A stretch of 40,977 bases of DNA from an uncultured Alistipes sp. (lineage in GTDB: Bacteria > Bacteroidota > Bacteroidia > Bacteroidales > Rikenellaceae). Positions within the stretch are counted from its first letter, which is position 1. The number at the start of each line of letters is the position of its first letter. Position numbers and translations under genes: made by a program. Positions 32,922 to 40,977 of this stretch are shown one piece after another. The stretch covers positions 1 to 40,977 of the forward strand of contig URRP01000023.1 in NCBI GenBank assembly GCA_900550375.1, given 5' to 3'. The notes under the pieces are model-generated. The model did no database searches, was not told the origin of the DNA, and worked only from the letters and a program-made list of their open reading frames with translations.

Positions 32922-32953
32922 AACGGCAACCTTAAAGGGTTGCCGTTACTTTT
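32922..32953 (+). terminator. Terminator of the toxin-immunity cassette
   Basis: AACGGCAACC (32922-32931) pairs with GGTTGCCGTT (32938-32947), six-base loop, followed by ACTTTT. Confidence 0.8.
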
Positions 32954-32955
32954 AG

Positions 32956-33450
32956 CTCGGTTTGGAAATCTCCTATAATTTTCTTAACTTGTCTACAAGT
33001 ATCTACCGTTACGGCGACTATTCGGATTATTACGAGTATCTGGCAGACGGAACGAAGATTCGACACGAGTATTTAGACGGCCAGCGGGACGACTACCGAG
33101 GTTCTTTGGTATATGAATACGAATCGGCACCGACGATGTCGTTCGGTGGCGGACGTATTATAGGAACGGGCGATGGATCAGAGGTACATTATTTCCAGAC
33201 GGATCATCTGGGCAGTACGCGCGTGGTGGCGAAAGTTACGCCGACGGGACGCATCGATTTGGATCGTAAGGACTATTATCCGTTCGGCAAAGAGTGGACG
33301 CAATCAGGGATGCCGACATCGGACAACCGGTACACTTTCTCGGGCAAGGAGCAGCAGCAGTTGCGAGATCAGTCGATCCATTACGGCTGTTTTTCTTGTC
33401 GTTTCATTTATCAATTCATTATATTTTATTCGAGAGGGATAGTATCTTAG
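32956..33450 (+). pseudogene. Truncated Rhs core fragment (second cassette remnant)
   Basis: Starts directly after a stop codon (TAG 32953-32955) as GLEISYNFLNLSTSIY, an Rhs segment homologous to about 31208 of the first copy but clearly diverged. From 33181 it is identical to copy 1 for 205 bases, through GKEQQQLRDQSIHY. It then breaks off before the FGARYYDP part and enters unrelated sequence with a stop at 33450. There is no start codon and no toxin tip. It looks like a cassette lost by deletion after recombination. Confidence 0.85.
33181..33385 (+). repeat. 205-bp exact direct repeat in the Rhs core, copy 2
   Basis: See copy 1 at 31434-31638. The right edge is the exact point where the Rhs reading frame is lost. 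Confidence 0.97.
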
Positions 33451-33563
33451 CCAAATATTCTCAAGAAACGGAACAGTCTCGAAGAATTGGGAATACGGTA
33501 GTGGTCATCTATGTAATTCTAACATTCGTATCCTTGATCTGTGCCGCTCGATGTATTTCGTAA
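33386..33563 (+). pseudogene. C-terminal remnant of a small membrane protein
   Basis: One frame reads from the breakpoint to a stop at 33561-33563 and shows two hydrophobic segments (FFLSFHLSIHYILF and VVVIYVILTFVSLICAA) separated by a charged stretch (SILAKYSQETEQSRRIG). It has no start. Because it sits where a toxin tip plus immunity gene would be and is followed by a terminator, it is probably the back end of a deleted membrane immunity protein. Confidence 0.6.
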
Positions 33564-33574
33564 TTCTAACTGAT

Positions 33575-33612
33575 AAGACGCTTAGCTTTTGAAGTTAAGC
33601 GTCTTTATTTTT
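33575..33612 (+). terminator. Terminator after the membrane-protein remnant
   Basis: AAGACGCTTA (33575-33584) with its complement at about 33596-33605, followed by TATTTTTAT. A strong intrinsic terminator. Confidence 0.88.
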
Positions 33613-33723
33613 ATCTGTTCATCCGTCGAAGACTGCTCTAATAGGCTCCCAGTTTGAAATCTTTTTGTTATCCTGTCGTCAGAAATCTGTATGGAAGGAG
33701 GTTGTGGATTGTATTGCACTTAT

Positions 33724-33783
33724 CTCGTCGATTTCGGAGCACATACTACGATCCCGATGGTAAAATGGAACGCTCCTATTGAG
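33724..33783 (+). pseudogene. Decayed Rhs scrap (DFGA...YYDPDG)
   Basis: The translated sequence gives VDFGA in one frame and YYDPDGKM in another a few bases later, matching the DFGARYYDP end of the Rhs core interrupted by a frameshift. A stop follows. This is the very core end that is missing from the fragment at 32956-33450, but it is not its direct continuation. Confidence 0.6.
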
Positions 33784-34016
33784 GGCACGAATTAGCAGGG
33801 TAAAGTTATATTCTCATTTTGAGAAGGTCGCAATGAGTGACATGGTAAGGACCAACCGCTTTTTACTCAAATCCCGATCTGAAAATTTTACAGACTCGTA
33901 AAATTGTGTGAGTGAAATAGGTGCCGGCAACGATTTCCGGTTGATCTTAAGTTTCGTTTTATAGCTCTGGAAATGAATGCAATCCCCGAACAATTGCTGC
34001 GTTGTCCTTCGACGCG
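33784..34016. other. AT-rich stretch at the right edge of the Rhs island
   Basis: No gene or structure recognised. Base composition is still AT-rich until about 34000, where the GC-rich core genome resumes in the M23 peptidase gene. Confidence 0.5.
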
Positions 34017-35756
34017 TTACCGGTAATAGCTTCCCTCCCACACGCAGCTGTTACCGGCGCCGTCGGCGGCTGTGAGGCGCAGCGTGTGTTCCTTATGGCG
34101 GCCGAAAATCTCGTCGTCGAAATGGTGGGTGACGGTTCCCTTCACTCGGTTCTCCTCCAAGATGGCCATGCGGCCGTCGATATGGCAGCTGATGACGCTT
34201 ACTCCCGAGAAATTGTCGTCGACGGAGAACGAGACGCTGCGTTGTCCGCTCAGGTCGTGTGCGGAGAAGTGCGGGCGGATCGTAGGACGCACGGTGTCGG
34301 CCACGACGAAGAAGGTCCCCAGCGAACGGGTGCGCAAACGTATGCGCCCGTCGCTCCACTTGCCGCCTTCGTAGCGCAGCTTCTCTTTGGGCGAGAGCGA
34401 TGCCAGCACGACGTGACGTTGCAGCTCGGCCGGAACCTGCGGCGCATCGACCCACAGCGTCGCATAGCGGTGCATCGGCAGCCGCACGTCGAGTATCTCG
34501 ACGCCGCGCGACAGGAACAGCAGCGTCGAGTCCTTCGGCAGCGGTTTATCGTAGGGCTGCTGCGTGTAGAAACACGATTCGTAGAGCGTTCCGGCGGGAA
34601 TCTCGATCCGCACGCCGTCGACCTCGCGGTGGAAATCGCGGTCGTAGCGGACCACAGGCAGCGAGTCGCACGCTGTCGCGCGGAACGAGCGTACATCGGC
34701 CTTGCCCTCGACCGTGAAGGCGAGTATCGAACGGTTGCCGCAGTCGTCCTCGGCTGTGATGCGCACCTGCTGCCGCTCGCCTGCCGGCGTCGAGAGCAGC
34801 GCGCGGTTTTTCATCACGGGGTAGAAGCGATCCGGGCAGCCGGCCAGCTGCGTGAGACGGATCACCTCGTTGCGCGACGTGAGCTGCATGGGGTAGTAGC
34901 TCACGGCGTTGCAGTAGCGCGTATCATCGAACCGGAATCTCTCCATGCGGTATTCGTAACACACCTCGCCGTCGACCTCCTCCGTGAGACGGTAGACGCC
35001 GAAGGTGTTGTAAACCCCGTCCTTGCGGTCCGAGCACTCGACGATGAAGTAGCCGCGGCGGCCGACCGCGACGGGCTGCATCTGCCGCAATGCATAAACT
35101 CCTTCGCTGCTGCGTACCACGTCGTAGGCGCGGGGGCGGCTGTGGACGGGTACGCCGCCGAGCGAGTCGACCTCGACGTAGTGCAGCCGCAGGATGCGGG
35201 GCGGCGTGCAGTCGCGCACGGGCAGCAGGCCCGAGGCCAGTGTGTTGAGTGTCTGCTGATCGGCAGTGCGGCGCACCTCGAAGTGGAGGTGCGGCCCGAA
35301 CGACATGCCCGAATTGCCCGACAGGGCGACCGTATCGCCCGCACGGACGGGGAAAAGCAGGGGCTTACAGGTGAAATCGACGTTGCTGCGCCCCTGCTCG
35401 TAACGTTTGTAGCGCAGGTAGGACTCGATGTCGGTGCGGAAGCGCTGGAGGTGGCCGTAAACGGTCGTCGTGCCGTTGGGGTGAGCGATGTAGAGCGCTC
35501 GTCCGTAGCCGCCGGGCGAGACGGCGATCCGCACGATGTAGCCGTCGGCAGCAGCTACGACGGGTTTTCCCACCACGCCGTCGGTCTTGATGTCCACGCC
35601 CGAATGGAAGTGGTTGGGGCGCATTTCACCGAAGTTGGCCGAGTAAAGTCCCGCCACGTTGCGGACAGGAAAACGGTAGTCGCCGGATTGGAGATCCTGT
35701 GCCGGGGCGGTGGATAATCCGCCCGAGAACAGCAGCATTAAAAGAAGACGTCGCAT
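34017..35756 (-). CDS. Exported M23-family peptidoglycan metallopeptidase
   Basis: A 579-residue protein with a signal peptide (MRRLLLMLLFSGGLSTAPAQ). The LytM/M23 domain lies near the N-terminus: HFHSGVD (H51, D55), YIAHPNGTTTVYGHL and GPHLHFEVR complete the zinc site, so it should be an active endopeptidase. The long C-terminal part (about 190-579) is beta-rich and probably made of Ig-like modules (DDCGNRS, DNFSGV). This layout is usual in Bacteroidota cell-envelope M23 proteins. The start overlaps the recX end by 19 bases. It is the last gene of the run and borders the Rhs island. Confidence 0.9.
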   Translation of the reverse strand: MRRLLLMLLFSGGLSTAPAQDLQSGDYRFPVRNVAGLYSANFGEMRPNHFHSGVDIKTDGVVGKPVVAAADGYIVRIAVSPGGYGRALYIAHPNGTTTVYGHLQRFRTDIESYLRYKRYEQGRSNVDFTCKPLLFPVRAGDTVALSGNSGMSFGPHLHFEVRRTADQQTLNTLASGLLPVRDCTPPRILRLHYVEVDSLGGVPVHSRPRAYDVVRSSEGVYALRQMQPVAVGRRGYFIVECSDRKDGVYNTFGVYRLTEEVDGEVCYEYRMERFRFDDTRYCNAVSYYPMQLTSRNEVIRLTQLAGCPDRFYPVMKNRALLSTPAGERQQVRITAEDDCGNRSILAFTVEGKADVRSFRATACDSLPVVRYDRDFHREVDGVRIEIPAGTLYESCFYTQQPYDKPLPKDSTLLFLSRGVEILDVRLPMHRYATLWVDAPQVPAELQRHVVLASLSPKEKLRYEGGKWSDGRIRLRTRSLGTFFVVADTVRPTIRPHFSAHDLSGQRSVSFSVDDNFSGVSVISCHIDGRMAILEENRVKGTVTHHFDDEIFGRHKEHTLRLTAADGAGNSCVWEGSYYR

Positions 35757-36262
35757 GAATCGTCGGGTGTTGCGATGAGTTCGTCCACCGCGTCGCGCAC
35801 GGCTTCGTAGTCGTAGCCTTGGGCGAGTCCGTAGCGGATCAGTTTGTTTTTCAGTTCGTAAGGCGTTGCGGCGCGGGTGTTCTTCATCTTGCGGCGCAGC
35901 AGTTCGACGAGCCGCCGGTGTGCCGTGTCGCCGTCGAGCGCCGCGAGTGCCCGCTCGATCGTCTCGCGGGCGATCCGTTTGCGGCGCAGGGCATCGGCGA
36001 TCTTGCGCGCGCCCCAGCCGCTGAGGTTGATCTTTTCGCGCACGAAGGCTTCGGCGTAGCGGTTGTCGTCGATGAAACGGTCGCGGCGCAAACGTTCGAG
36101 CACCCGTTCTCGGTCGGCCGGCGCCACGCCCCAGCGCGTCATCAGCCGTCGTGCATCCTCCTCGGCGCGTTCGGCGCGGGCACAGAGCCGCATCAGCGCG
36201 GCGAGCGCCTGCTCGGGTGTCTTGGAGCGGGGTGTCGACGTTATTTTTTTACCGTACAGCAT
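35738..36262 (-). CDS. recX: RecX-family recombination regulator
   Basis: A 174-residue, basic, all-helical protein with repeated three-helix units. ALAALMRLCARAERAE, RWGVAPADRERVLERLRRDRFIDDNRYAEAFVREK and GWGARKIADALRRKRI are typical of RecX, which modulates RecA filaments. The start MLYGKK at 36262 overlaps the prmC end by 22 bases; the frame runs further upstream but only as an antisense-like extension inside prmC. recA is not in the window. Confidence 0.9.
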   Translation of the reverse strand: MLYGKKITSTPRSKTPEQALAALMRLCARAERAEEDARRLMTRWGVAPADRERVLERLRRDRFIDDNRYAEAFVREKINLSGWGARKIADALRRKRIARETIERALAALDGDTAHRRLVELLRRKMKNTRAATPYELKNKLIRYGLAQGYDYEAVRDAVDELIATPDDSCDVFF

Positions 36263-37086
36263 AGCATACGCGGTTTGTCGTTGATGTCGCGGCGCACGAC
36301 GATGTCGGCGAACTTTTCGTCGGCGAGCAGCTGCGCCGTTTCGTCGGCCAGCCGTTCGTAGATTTCGAACCAGAGCCGTCCGTCGGATCGCAGCAGTCGG
36401 CGGGCGGTGCGGGCGATCGAGCGGTAGAAACGCAGCGGATCGTCGTCGGGGACGAAGAGCGCTTCGCGAGGTTCGTAGCCGCGCACGTTGATGTGCATCG
36501 CCGCGCGGTCGCTCTGCGGTACGTAGGGCGGGTTGGAGACGACGAGATCGAAGGAGTCCTCCGTCAGTTCGGACAGCCCCGTCAGTGCGTCGGCCTGCAC
36601 GAAGCGCACCTCTGCACCCAGCCGTTCGGCGTTGCGGCGCGCGACGTCGAGCGCCTGCGGCGACAAGTCGACGGCCGTCACGCACGCATGGGGAATCAGC
36701 CGCGCAAGACTCACGGCGATGCAGCCGCTGCCGGTTCCCACGTCGAGTACAGTGGTTCCGGCGGGCGTTTCTGCGGCGACGGCGGCGACCAGCTCTTCGG
36801 TTTCGGGACGGGGTATCAACACCCCTTCGCCGACCGCGAAGGTCATGCCGCAAAATTCCGTATATCCCAAGACATATTGTACGGGCCGTCCGGCGGCCAA
36901 CTGGCGGATCGACTCCTCCAGATCGGGAATCGGAAGCTCCTCGTCGGGGCGGACGACATAGTGCGTCAGGGTGAAACCGCCCCTTTCGAAGGCGAAGCGG
37001 CGGGCGATCTGCTCGGCTTCGCGCGGTCCGTAGAGCGGCGTGAGGGCGCAGCGGATACGGCCGATCACTTCGCGTCGCGTCGGCAT
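36241..37086 (-). CDS. prmC: Peptide chain release factor N5-glutamine methyltransferase
   Basis: A 281-residue SAM-dependent methyltransferase that methylates the Gln of the GGQ motif in RF1/RF2. DVGTGSGCIAVSLA (SAM-binding, about residue 118) and the NPPYVP motif (about 186) that holds the target glutamine are present; the N-terminal helical domain has QYVLGYTEFCGM and PRPETEELV. The start at 37086 overlaps the end of aroC by 22 bases. Confidence 0.94.
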   Translation of the reverse strand: MPTRREVIGRIRCALTPLYGPREAEQIARRFAFERGGFTLTHYVVRPDEELPIPDLEESIRQLAAGRPVQYVLGYTEFCGMTFAVGEGVLIPRPETEELVAAVAAETPAGTTVLDVGTGSGCIAVSLARLIPHACVTAVDLSPQALDVARRNAERLGAEVRFVQADALTGLSELTEDSFDLVVSNPPYVPQSDRAAMHINVRGYEPREALFVPDDDPLRFYRSIARTARRLLRSDGRLWFEIYERLADETAQLLADEKFADIVVRRDINDKPRMLCCTVKK

Positions 37087-38063
37087 CGGTCGCGGAGTTG
37101 AAGATCTGCCAAGGCGACGGCCATGACCGCTTCGACGACGACGGCTGCGCGCAGGGCGATGCAGGCGTCGTGCCGTCCCCGGATGCGGAGCGGAGCGACG
37201 CGGCCGGCTTCGAAGTCGAAGGTCTGCTGTTCGCGGGCGATGCTGGCCGTCGGTTTCACGGCGACCCGCACCGTGAGTTCGTTGCCGTTGGTGATACCGC
37301 CCGCGATGCCGCCCGCGTGGTTGGTCGCCGTGCGGCCCTCGGCGTCGACGATCGGGTCGTTGTGCGCGGAACCGCGCAGGGCGGCCGCGGCGAATCCGTC
37401 GCCGAACTCCACCCCCTTGATGGCCGGTATGGCGAACAGGAGATGCGCCGCCGTGCTCTCGACCGAATCGAAGAAGGGTTCGCCCCAGCCTGCCGGAATG
37501 CCTCCGACGCGGCATTCGACGATACCGCCCACGGAGTCTTCGTCACGCAGTGCGGCGTCGAGTACGGCGTCGAACCGTGCGGGATCGCTCTCCCCGCCGA
37601 TGGCGGCGAGCCGCGTCGAGAAGGTGGCGCCGGCGAGCATCTTCTTCGCTACGACGCCTGCGGCGACCAGCGCCAGCGTCAGCCGTCCCGAGAAGTGACC
37701 TCCGCCGCGCGGATCGTTCCACCCTTCGAACTTGACGGCCGCCGTGCGATCGGCGTGCGAGGGGCGGGGCTGTGTCCGCAGATTGTCGTAGTCGCCCGAA
37801 CGGGTATTGGTGCTTTCGAAGACAAGCGTCAGCGGCGCGCCCGTGGTGTGTCCCTCGTAGAGTCCCGCCACGATCTGCGGCAGGTCGTTTTCGATGCGCG
37901 GGGTCGTTCCCTTGGCGCCGCTGCGGCGTCGCGCGAGGTCGGACTCGAAATCGGCGGGATCGAGCGGCAGTCCGGGCGTGATGCCGTCGAGTGTGACGCC
38001 GACCTGCGGCCCGTGGGACTCGCCCCAAAGGGTGATGCGGAAAAGTGTGCCGAAGCTGTTCAT
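37065..38063 (-). CDS. aroC: Chorismate synthase
   Basis: A 332-residue FMN-dependent enzyme of the last shikimate step (EPSP to chorismate). The N-terminus FGTLFRITLWGESHG is the family signature; RRSGAKGTTPRIE, PRPSHADRTAAVKF, GGGHFSGRLT and NHAGGIAGGITNG are further conserved segments. It is somewhat shorter than usual (about 350-360). It begins 13 bases after aroA, and its product feeds tyrA, whose gene is in the same window. Confidence 0.96.
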   Translation of the reverse strand: MNSFGTLFRITLWGESHGPQVGVTLDGITPGLPLDPADFESDLARRRSGAKGTTPRIENDLPQIVAGLYEGHTTGAPLTLVFESTNTRSGDYDNLRTQPRPSHADRTAAVKFEGWNDPRGGGHFSGRLTLALVAAGVVAKKMLAGATFSTRLAAIGGESDPARFDAVLDAALRDEDSVGGIVECRVGGIPAGWGEPFFDSVESTAAHLLFAIPAIKGVEFGDGFAAAALRGSAHNDPIVDAEGRTATNHAGGIAGGITNGNELTVRVAVKPTASIAREQQTFDFEAGRVAPLRIRGRHDACIALRAAVVVEAVMAVALADLQLRDRCRRDAK

Positions 38064-38076
38064 AAGTCGATTCTTT

Positions 38077-39324
38077 TTAGTTTACACGCAGCGATTCCAG
38101 ATCTTCGAAGAAACGGGGGTAGCTCTTGGCCACCGCTTCGGCCCCTTCGATGGTGACGGTGCCCGACGAACGCAGCGCCGAGATGGCCATCGACATGGCG
38201 ATGCGGTGGTCGCCGTGGCTGAAGACCCTCGCCGGATGGATCGCGCCGCCGCGGATGCGCATGACGTCGGGTGTCGAGAGGTCGATGGAGATGCCGACCT
38301 TGGCGTACTCCTCGCGCAGCGTCTCGGCGCGGTCACTCTCCTTGTGTTGCAGACGCGACGTTCCGGTGATGACGCTCTCGCCTTCACAGGCCGCGGCCAA
38401 TGCCGCCAGCGGCGGGAAGAGGTCGGGACATTGCGTGGCGTCGAATTCGAAGGCTCGGAGCGGGCGCCGTCCGACGGTGATGCGGTCCATTTCGTGGATC
38501 AGCTCCGCGCCGGCCCGTTCCAATGCGGTGCAGATGGCCGTGTCGGCCTGTTTCGAGAGGATCGGGACGTTGCGCAGCGTCACTTCGCCGGCCACGGCGC
38601 CCGCCACGAGCAGCGTGGCGGCGGCACTCCAGTCGCCTTCGATGCTGTAATCGGTCGGTTTGTACTGCTGGCCGCCTTCGATGTAGAACTGGGTGTATCC
38701 GTTGTGGAGAATCTCCACGCCGAAAAGGCGGGCCGCTTCGACCGTCATATCGATGTAGGGCGTCGAGACGGCGCGCTGCACTTCGAGCGTGAACTCGCCG
38801 TGAGCCGCGGGCAGCGCGAGCAGCAGTCCGGTGATGAACTGCGACGAGACCGACCCGTCGACCTCGACCGTCGCGCCGTGCAGCGGGCCGCAGATATCGA
38901 AGGGCAGAAAGCCGTCGCGGTGGCGTACATCGACGCCCAACTGCCTGAGCGGGGCGATCATCATCGTCATCGGTCGGCGCAGGAGCGTCCCCACGCCTTC
39001 GATGCGCAGCGGGACGCCCGCGAGTGCGGCGATCGGGGTGAATAGTCGGGTCGAAAGGCCCGATTCGCCTACGCAGAGCGTGCGGCCGCGCGGCGCCAGA
39101 CCGCCCCTAATTTTCAGCGTATGGGTGTCGACGACCGTGATGTCGGCGCCCAGCGCTTCGATGCAGCGCATGGCCGAGCGGGTGTCGTCGCACAATTCGA
39201 TGTTACGCAGCGTGGATTCTCCCTCTGCCAGAAGCGCTGCCGCGAGGGCGCGCTGTGCGTAACTTTTTGAGCAGGGGGGAGTAAGCTCTCCTTGTATCTC
39301 CCCCGACGGGACGGATTTATCCAT
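38077..39324 (-). CDS. aroA: 5-enolpyruvylshikimate-3-phosphate synthase
   Basis: A 415-residue enzyme with the two-domain inside-out barrel. CSKSYAQRALAAALLAEGES (substrate-binding Lys-Ser), VGESGLSTRLFTPIAAL (in place of the classical GNAGTAMR), SSQFITGLLLALP and GDHRIAMSMAI near the C-terminus are seen. The GESGLSTR form differs from the E. coli type and is common in Bacteroidota. It is in tandem with aroC. Confidence 0.93.
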   Translation of the reverse strand: MDKSVPSGEIQGELTPPCSKSYAQRALAAALLAEGESTLRNIELCDDTRSAMRCIEALGADITVVDTHTLKIRGGLAPRGRTLCVGESGLSTRLFTPIAALAGVPLRIEGVGTLLRRPMTMMIAPLRQLGVDVRHRDGFLPFDICGPLHGATVEVDGSVSSQFITGLLLALPAAHGEFTLEVQRAVSTPYIDMTVEAARLFGVEILHNGYTQFYIEGGQQYKPTDYSIEGDWSAAATLLVAGAVAGEVTLRNVPILSKQADTAICTALERAGAELIHEMDRITVGRRPLRAFEFDATQCPDLFPPLAALAAACEGESVITGTSRLQHKESDRAETLREEYAKVGISIDLSTPDVMRIRGGAIHPARVFSHGDHRIAMSMAISALRSSGTVTIEGAEAVAKSYPRFFEDLESLRVN

Positions 39325-39404
39325 AAGATCGTTCGCAGTGGTTTATATCCTTATCGCGGGGCGGATCGTGAAGCCGCTCCGAATGGTTTCGGTGTCGTTT
39401 CGGG

Positions 39405-40235
39405 TTACTCGTGCGTCGCTTCAGGCTCGGTTTCCGGCTTCGAAGCGGCGGGTTGTACGCCGGCGCCCTGCTGTCGCAGGCGGTCGATCGTAGGGCTGCG
39501 GCGCAGTTCGAAGTGCTTGCCGAGATATCGTTTGCGCACTTCGGGATCGGAGGCCAAATCCTCGGGTGATCCCGCCTTGAGCACCTTACCTTCGTAAAGC
39601 AGGTAGGCGCGGTCGGTGATGGCCAGCGTCTCGTCGACGTTGTGGTCGGTGATGATTACACCGATGTTCTTGCTCTTGAGCGTGGCGACGATCGACTGGA
39701 TGTCCTCCACGGCAATGGGGTCTACGCCGGCGAACGGTTCGTCGAGCAGGATGAACGCCGGATTGATCGCCACGGCGCGGGCGATCTCCGTACGGCGTCG
39801 CTCGCCGCCCGAGAGCTGGATACCCATACTCTTACGTACCTTCTCCAGCCGGAACTCCTTGATGAGCGCTTCGACGCGTTCGGCCTGATACTCCTTCGAA
39901 AAATCGGTCATTTCCAGCACCGCGCGGATGTTGTCCTCGACGCTCAGCCGGCGGAAGACCGAAGCCTCCTGCGCCAGATAGCCCACACCCATCTGCGCGC
40001 GGCGGTAAACCGGTTCGTTGGTCAGCTCGGTAATGTGGCCCTCGTTGTCTTCGAGGAAGATTTTTCCCTCGTTGGGCTTGATCAGACCTACGATCATATA
40101 GAACGTGGTGGTCTTTCCCGCGCCGTTGGGTCCCAGCAGTCCGACGATCTCTCCCTGACTGACGTCGATCGAGACATGGTCGACGACGGTACGGGCTTTG
40201 TATTTCTTGACGAGTTCGCTTGTGAAAAGGCGCAT
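39405..40235 (-). CDS. lptB: LPS export ABC transporter ATP-binding protein
   Basis: A 276-residue ATPase of the Lpt system. Walker A GPNGAGKT (35-42), the LptB-type Q-loop region and RAQMGVGYLAQE, the signature LSGGERRRTEIARA, Walker B FILLDEPFAGVDP and the switch His in ITDHNVDETL are all present. There is a C-terminal extension of about 40 residues (rich in Ala, Pro and Glu) after the usual end. The lptF/G/C genes are not adjacent. It starts the minus-strand run with aroA 80 bases downstream. Confidence 0.94.
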   Translation of the reverse strand: MRLFTSELVKKYKARTVVDHVSIDVSQGEIVGLLGPNGAGKTTTFYMIVGLIKPNEGKIFLEDNEGHITELTNEPVYRRAQMGVGYLAQEASVFRRLSVEDNIRAVLEMTDFSKEYQAERVEALIKEFRLEKVRKSMGIQLSGGERRRTEIARAVAINPAFILLDEPFAGVDPIAVEDIQSIVATLKSKNIGVIITDHNVDETLAITDRAYLLYEGKVLKAGSPEDLASDPEVRKRYLGKHFELRRSPTIDRLRQQGAGVQPAASKPETEPEATHE

Positions 40236-40260
40236 TTCTTTTGATAAATTTTTACAAAGT

Positions 40261-40292
40261 TATGTTTTTTTCCGAAATATTTTTTATCTTTA
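40261..40292 (+). promoter_or_regulatory. recQ promoter
   Basis: TATG (40261-40264), 20 bases, TATCTTTA (40285-40292): one mismatch in each box. An AAGGAG ribosome-binding site at about 40313-40318 is unusually good for this genome and supports the ATG at 40330. Confidence 0.65.
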
Positions 40293-40329
40293 CATAAAAT
40301 TTCATTTCACTAAGGAGTCTGTAAGCACA

Positions 40330-40977
40330 ATGAAGCAAATTGAAGATACTTTGTTACACGAGAAACTTAAAGAGTACTTCGGCTTTTCGTCGTTCAAAGG
40401 CAATCAAGAGGCTGTGATCCGCAATGTGCTTGCTGGGAGAGATACGTTCGTGCTGATGCCCACGGGCGGCGGCAAGTCGCTCTGTTACCAGCTGCCGGCG
40501 CTGCTGATGGACGGTGTGGCGATCATCATTTCGCCGCTGATCGCCCTGATGAAAAATCAGGTGGACGCGATGCGCACCTTCTCTTCGGAGTCGGGCATCG
40601 CTCATTTCCTCAATTCATCGCTTAATAAAACCGCTGTGGCGCAGGTGCGTGCCGACGTGCTCGAGGGTAAGACCAAGTTGCTCTATTTCGCCCCCGAGTC
40701 GCTCACCAAAGAGGACAACGTCGCCTTCCTGCGCAAAATCAAGATATCGTTCTATGCCATCGACGAGGCGCACTGCATCTCGGAGTGGGGACACGATTTC
40801 CGTCCCGAGTACCGCCGTATCCGTCCGATCATCAACGAGATCGGTACGGCGCCGCTGATCGCCCTGACGGCGACGGCGACGCCGAAGGTGCAGATGGACA
40901 TTCAGAAGAATCTCGGGATGAACGACGCTTCGGTCTTCAAGTCGTCGTTCAACCGCCCGAACCTCTACTACGAAATC
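40330..40977 (+). CDS. recQ: ATP-dependent DNA helicase RecQ, N-terminal part
   Basis: The first 216 residues of a superfamily 2 helicase; the gene continues past the window. Motif 0 (FGFSSFKGNQEAVI), motif I (MPTGGGKSLCYQLPA), motif Ia (ISPLIALMKNQV), motif II (AIDEAHCISEWGHDFRPEYR) and motif III (LTATATP) are complete and in order, ending near motif IIIa (SFNRPNLYYE). RecQ unwinds DNA 3' to 5' in recombination and fork repair. It is divergent from lptB. Confidence 0.96.
   Translation, partial: MKQIEDTLLHEKLKEYFGFSSFKGNQEAVIRNVLAGRDTFVLMPTGGGKSLCYQLPALLMDGVAIIISPLIALMKNQVDAMRTFSSESGIAHFLNSSLNKTAVAQVRADVLEGKTKLLYFAPESLTKEDNVAFLRKIKISFYAIDEAHCISEWGHDFRPEYRRIRPIINEIGTAPLIALTATATPKVQMDIQKNLGMNDASVFKSSFNRPNLYYEI

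Noticed and set aside
32962..33450. Second Rhs fragment as a functional gene
   Set aside because: It has a stop directly upstream, only a TTG codon as start, and loses the core frame at 33385.
1..40977. CRISPR arrays, rRNA genes or insertion sequences with transposases
   Set aside because: No regularly spaced repeats, rRNA segments or transposase-like proteins were seen; the only clear RNA gene is tRNA-Arg.

Overview
The window looks like a chromosome segment from a GC-rich gut Bacteroidota, most plausibly Rikenellaceae/Alistipes. The evidence is a recurring promoter of the Bacteroidota type (TTTG, 19-21 bases, TAnnTTTG) in front of many genes, the general lack of strong Shine-Dalgarno sequences, a Bacteroidota-style S16 with an acidic/Ala tail, an acpP-fabF-rnc cluster, a PPi-linked pyruvate phosphate dikinase, and Rhs-type polymorphic toxin debris. 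The genus is inferred, not proven.

Layout. 1-3627 is the right end of a prophage: a lysis-type cassette (small membrane protein, membrane/coiled-coil protein, M15 endolysin, Rz-like protein) and a tyrosine integrase facing a tRNA-Arg(UCU) gene whose 3' end is the likely attachment site. 3700-9640 holds a PatB-like C-S lyase, a SemiSWEET, guanine deaminase, rpsP-rimM-mnmA, and an EEP-fold protein whose catalytic residues are nearly all replaced. 9670-13150 holds ppdK and a small outer-membrane barrel. 13167-19760 holds a lipoprotein nitroreductase, an MFS exporter, a frameshifted LUD-domain gene, a pirin, a Nudix hydrolase, a CyuA-like cysteine desulfidase and an SMR transporter. 19988-22563 is glyS-ruvX-def. 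22613-23461 is a gene-poor stretch with a large fold-back structure. 23462-27096 has an unknown protein and radC, rnc, fabF, acpP. 27274-30989 is pepE-GNAT-tyrA-yraN followed by waaA.

31011-33800 is an AT-rich accessory island inserted behind the waaA terminator. It holds an orphan Rhs core fused to a C-terminal domain with an HEGIH (HExxH) metalloprotease-like motif, then an exported probable immunity protein, a terminator, a second Rhs core fragment that shares an exact 205-bp block with the first, the tail of a membrane protein whose front is missing, and a still more decayed Rhs scrap. This is the best candidate for a little-described system: a toxin-tip/immunity cassette array that has been recombining through the conserved Rhs core.

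34017-40235 (minus strand) is a compact run of lptB, aroA, aroC, prmC, recX and an M23 peptidase; the last four genes overlap one another by 19-22 bases. The window ends inside recQ.

A second notable pattern is a 66-bp element found upstream of both the Nudix gene and glyS. It carries a complete Bacteroidota promoter and is partly duplicated in tandem at the first site, which suggests a dispersed promoter-bearing repeat.
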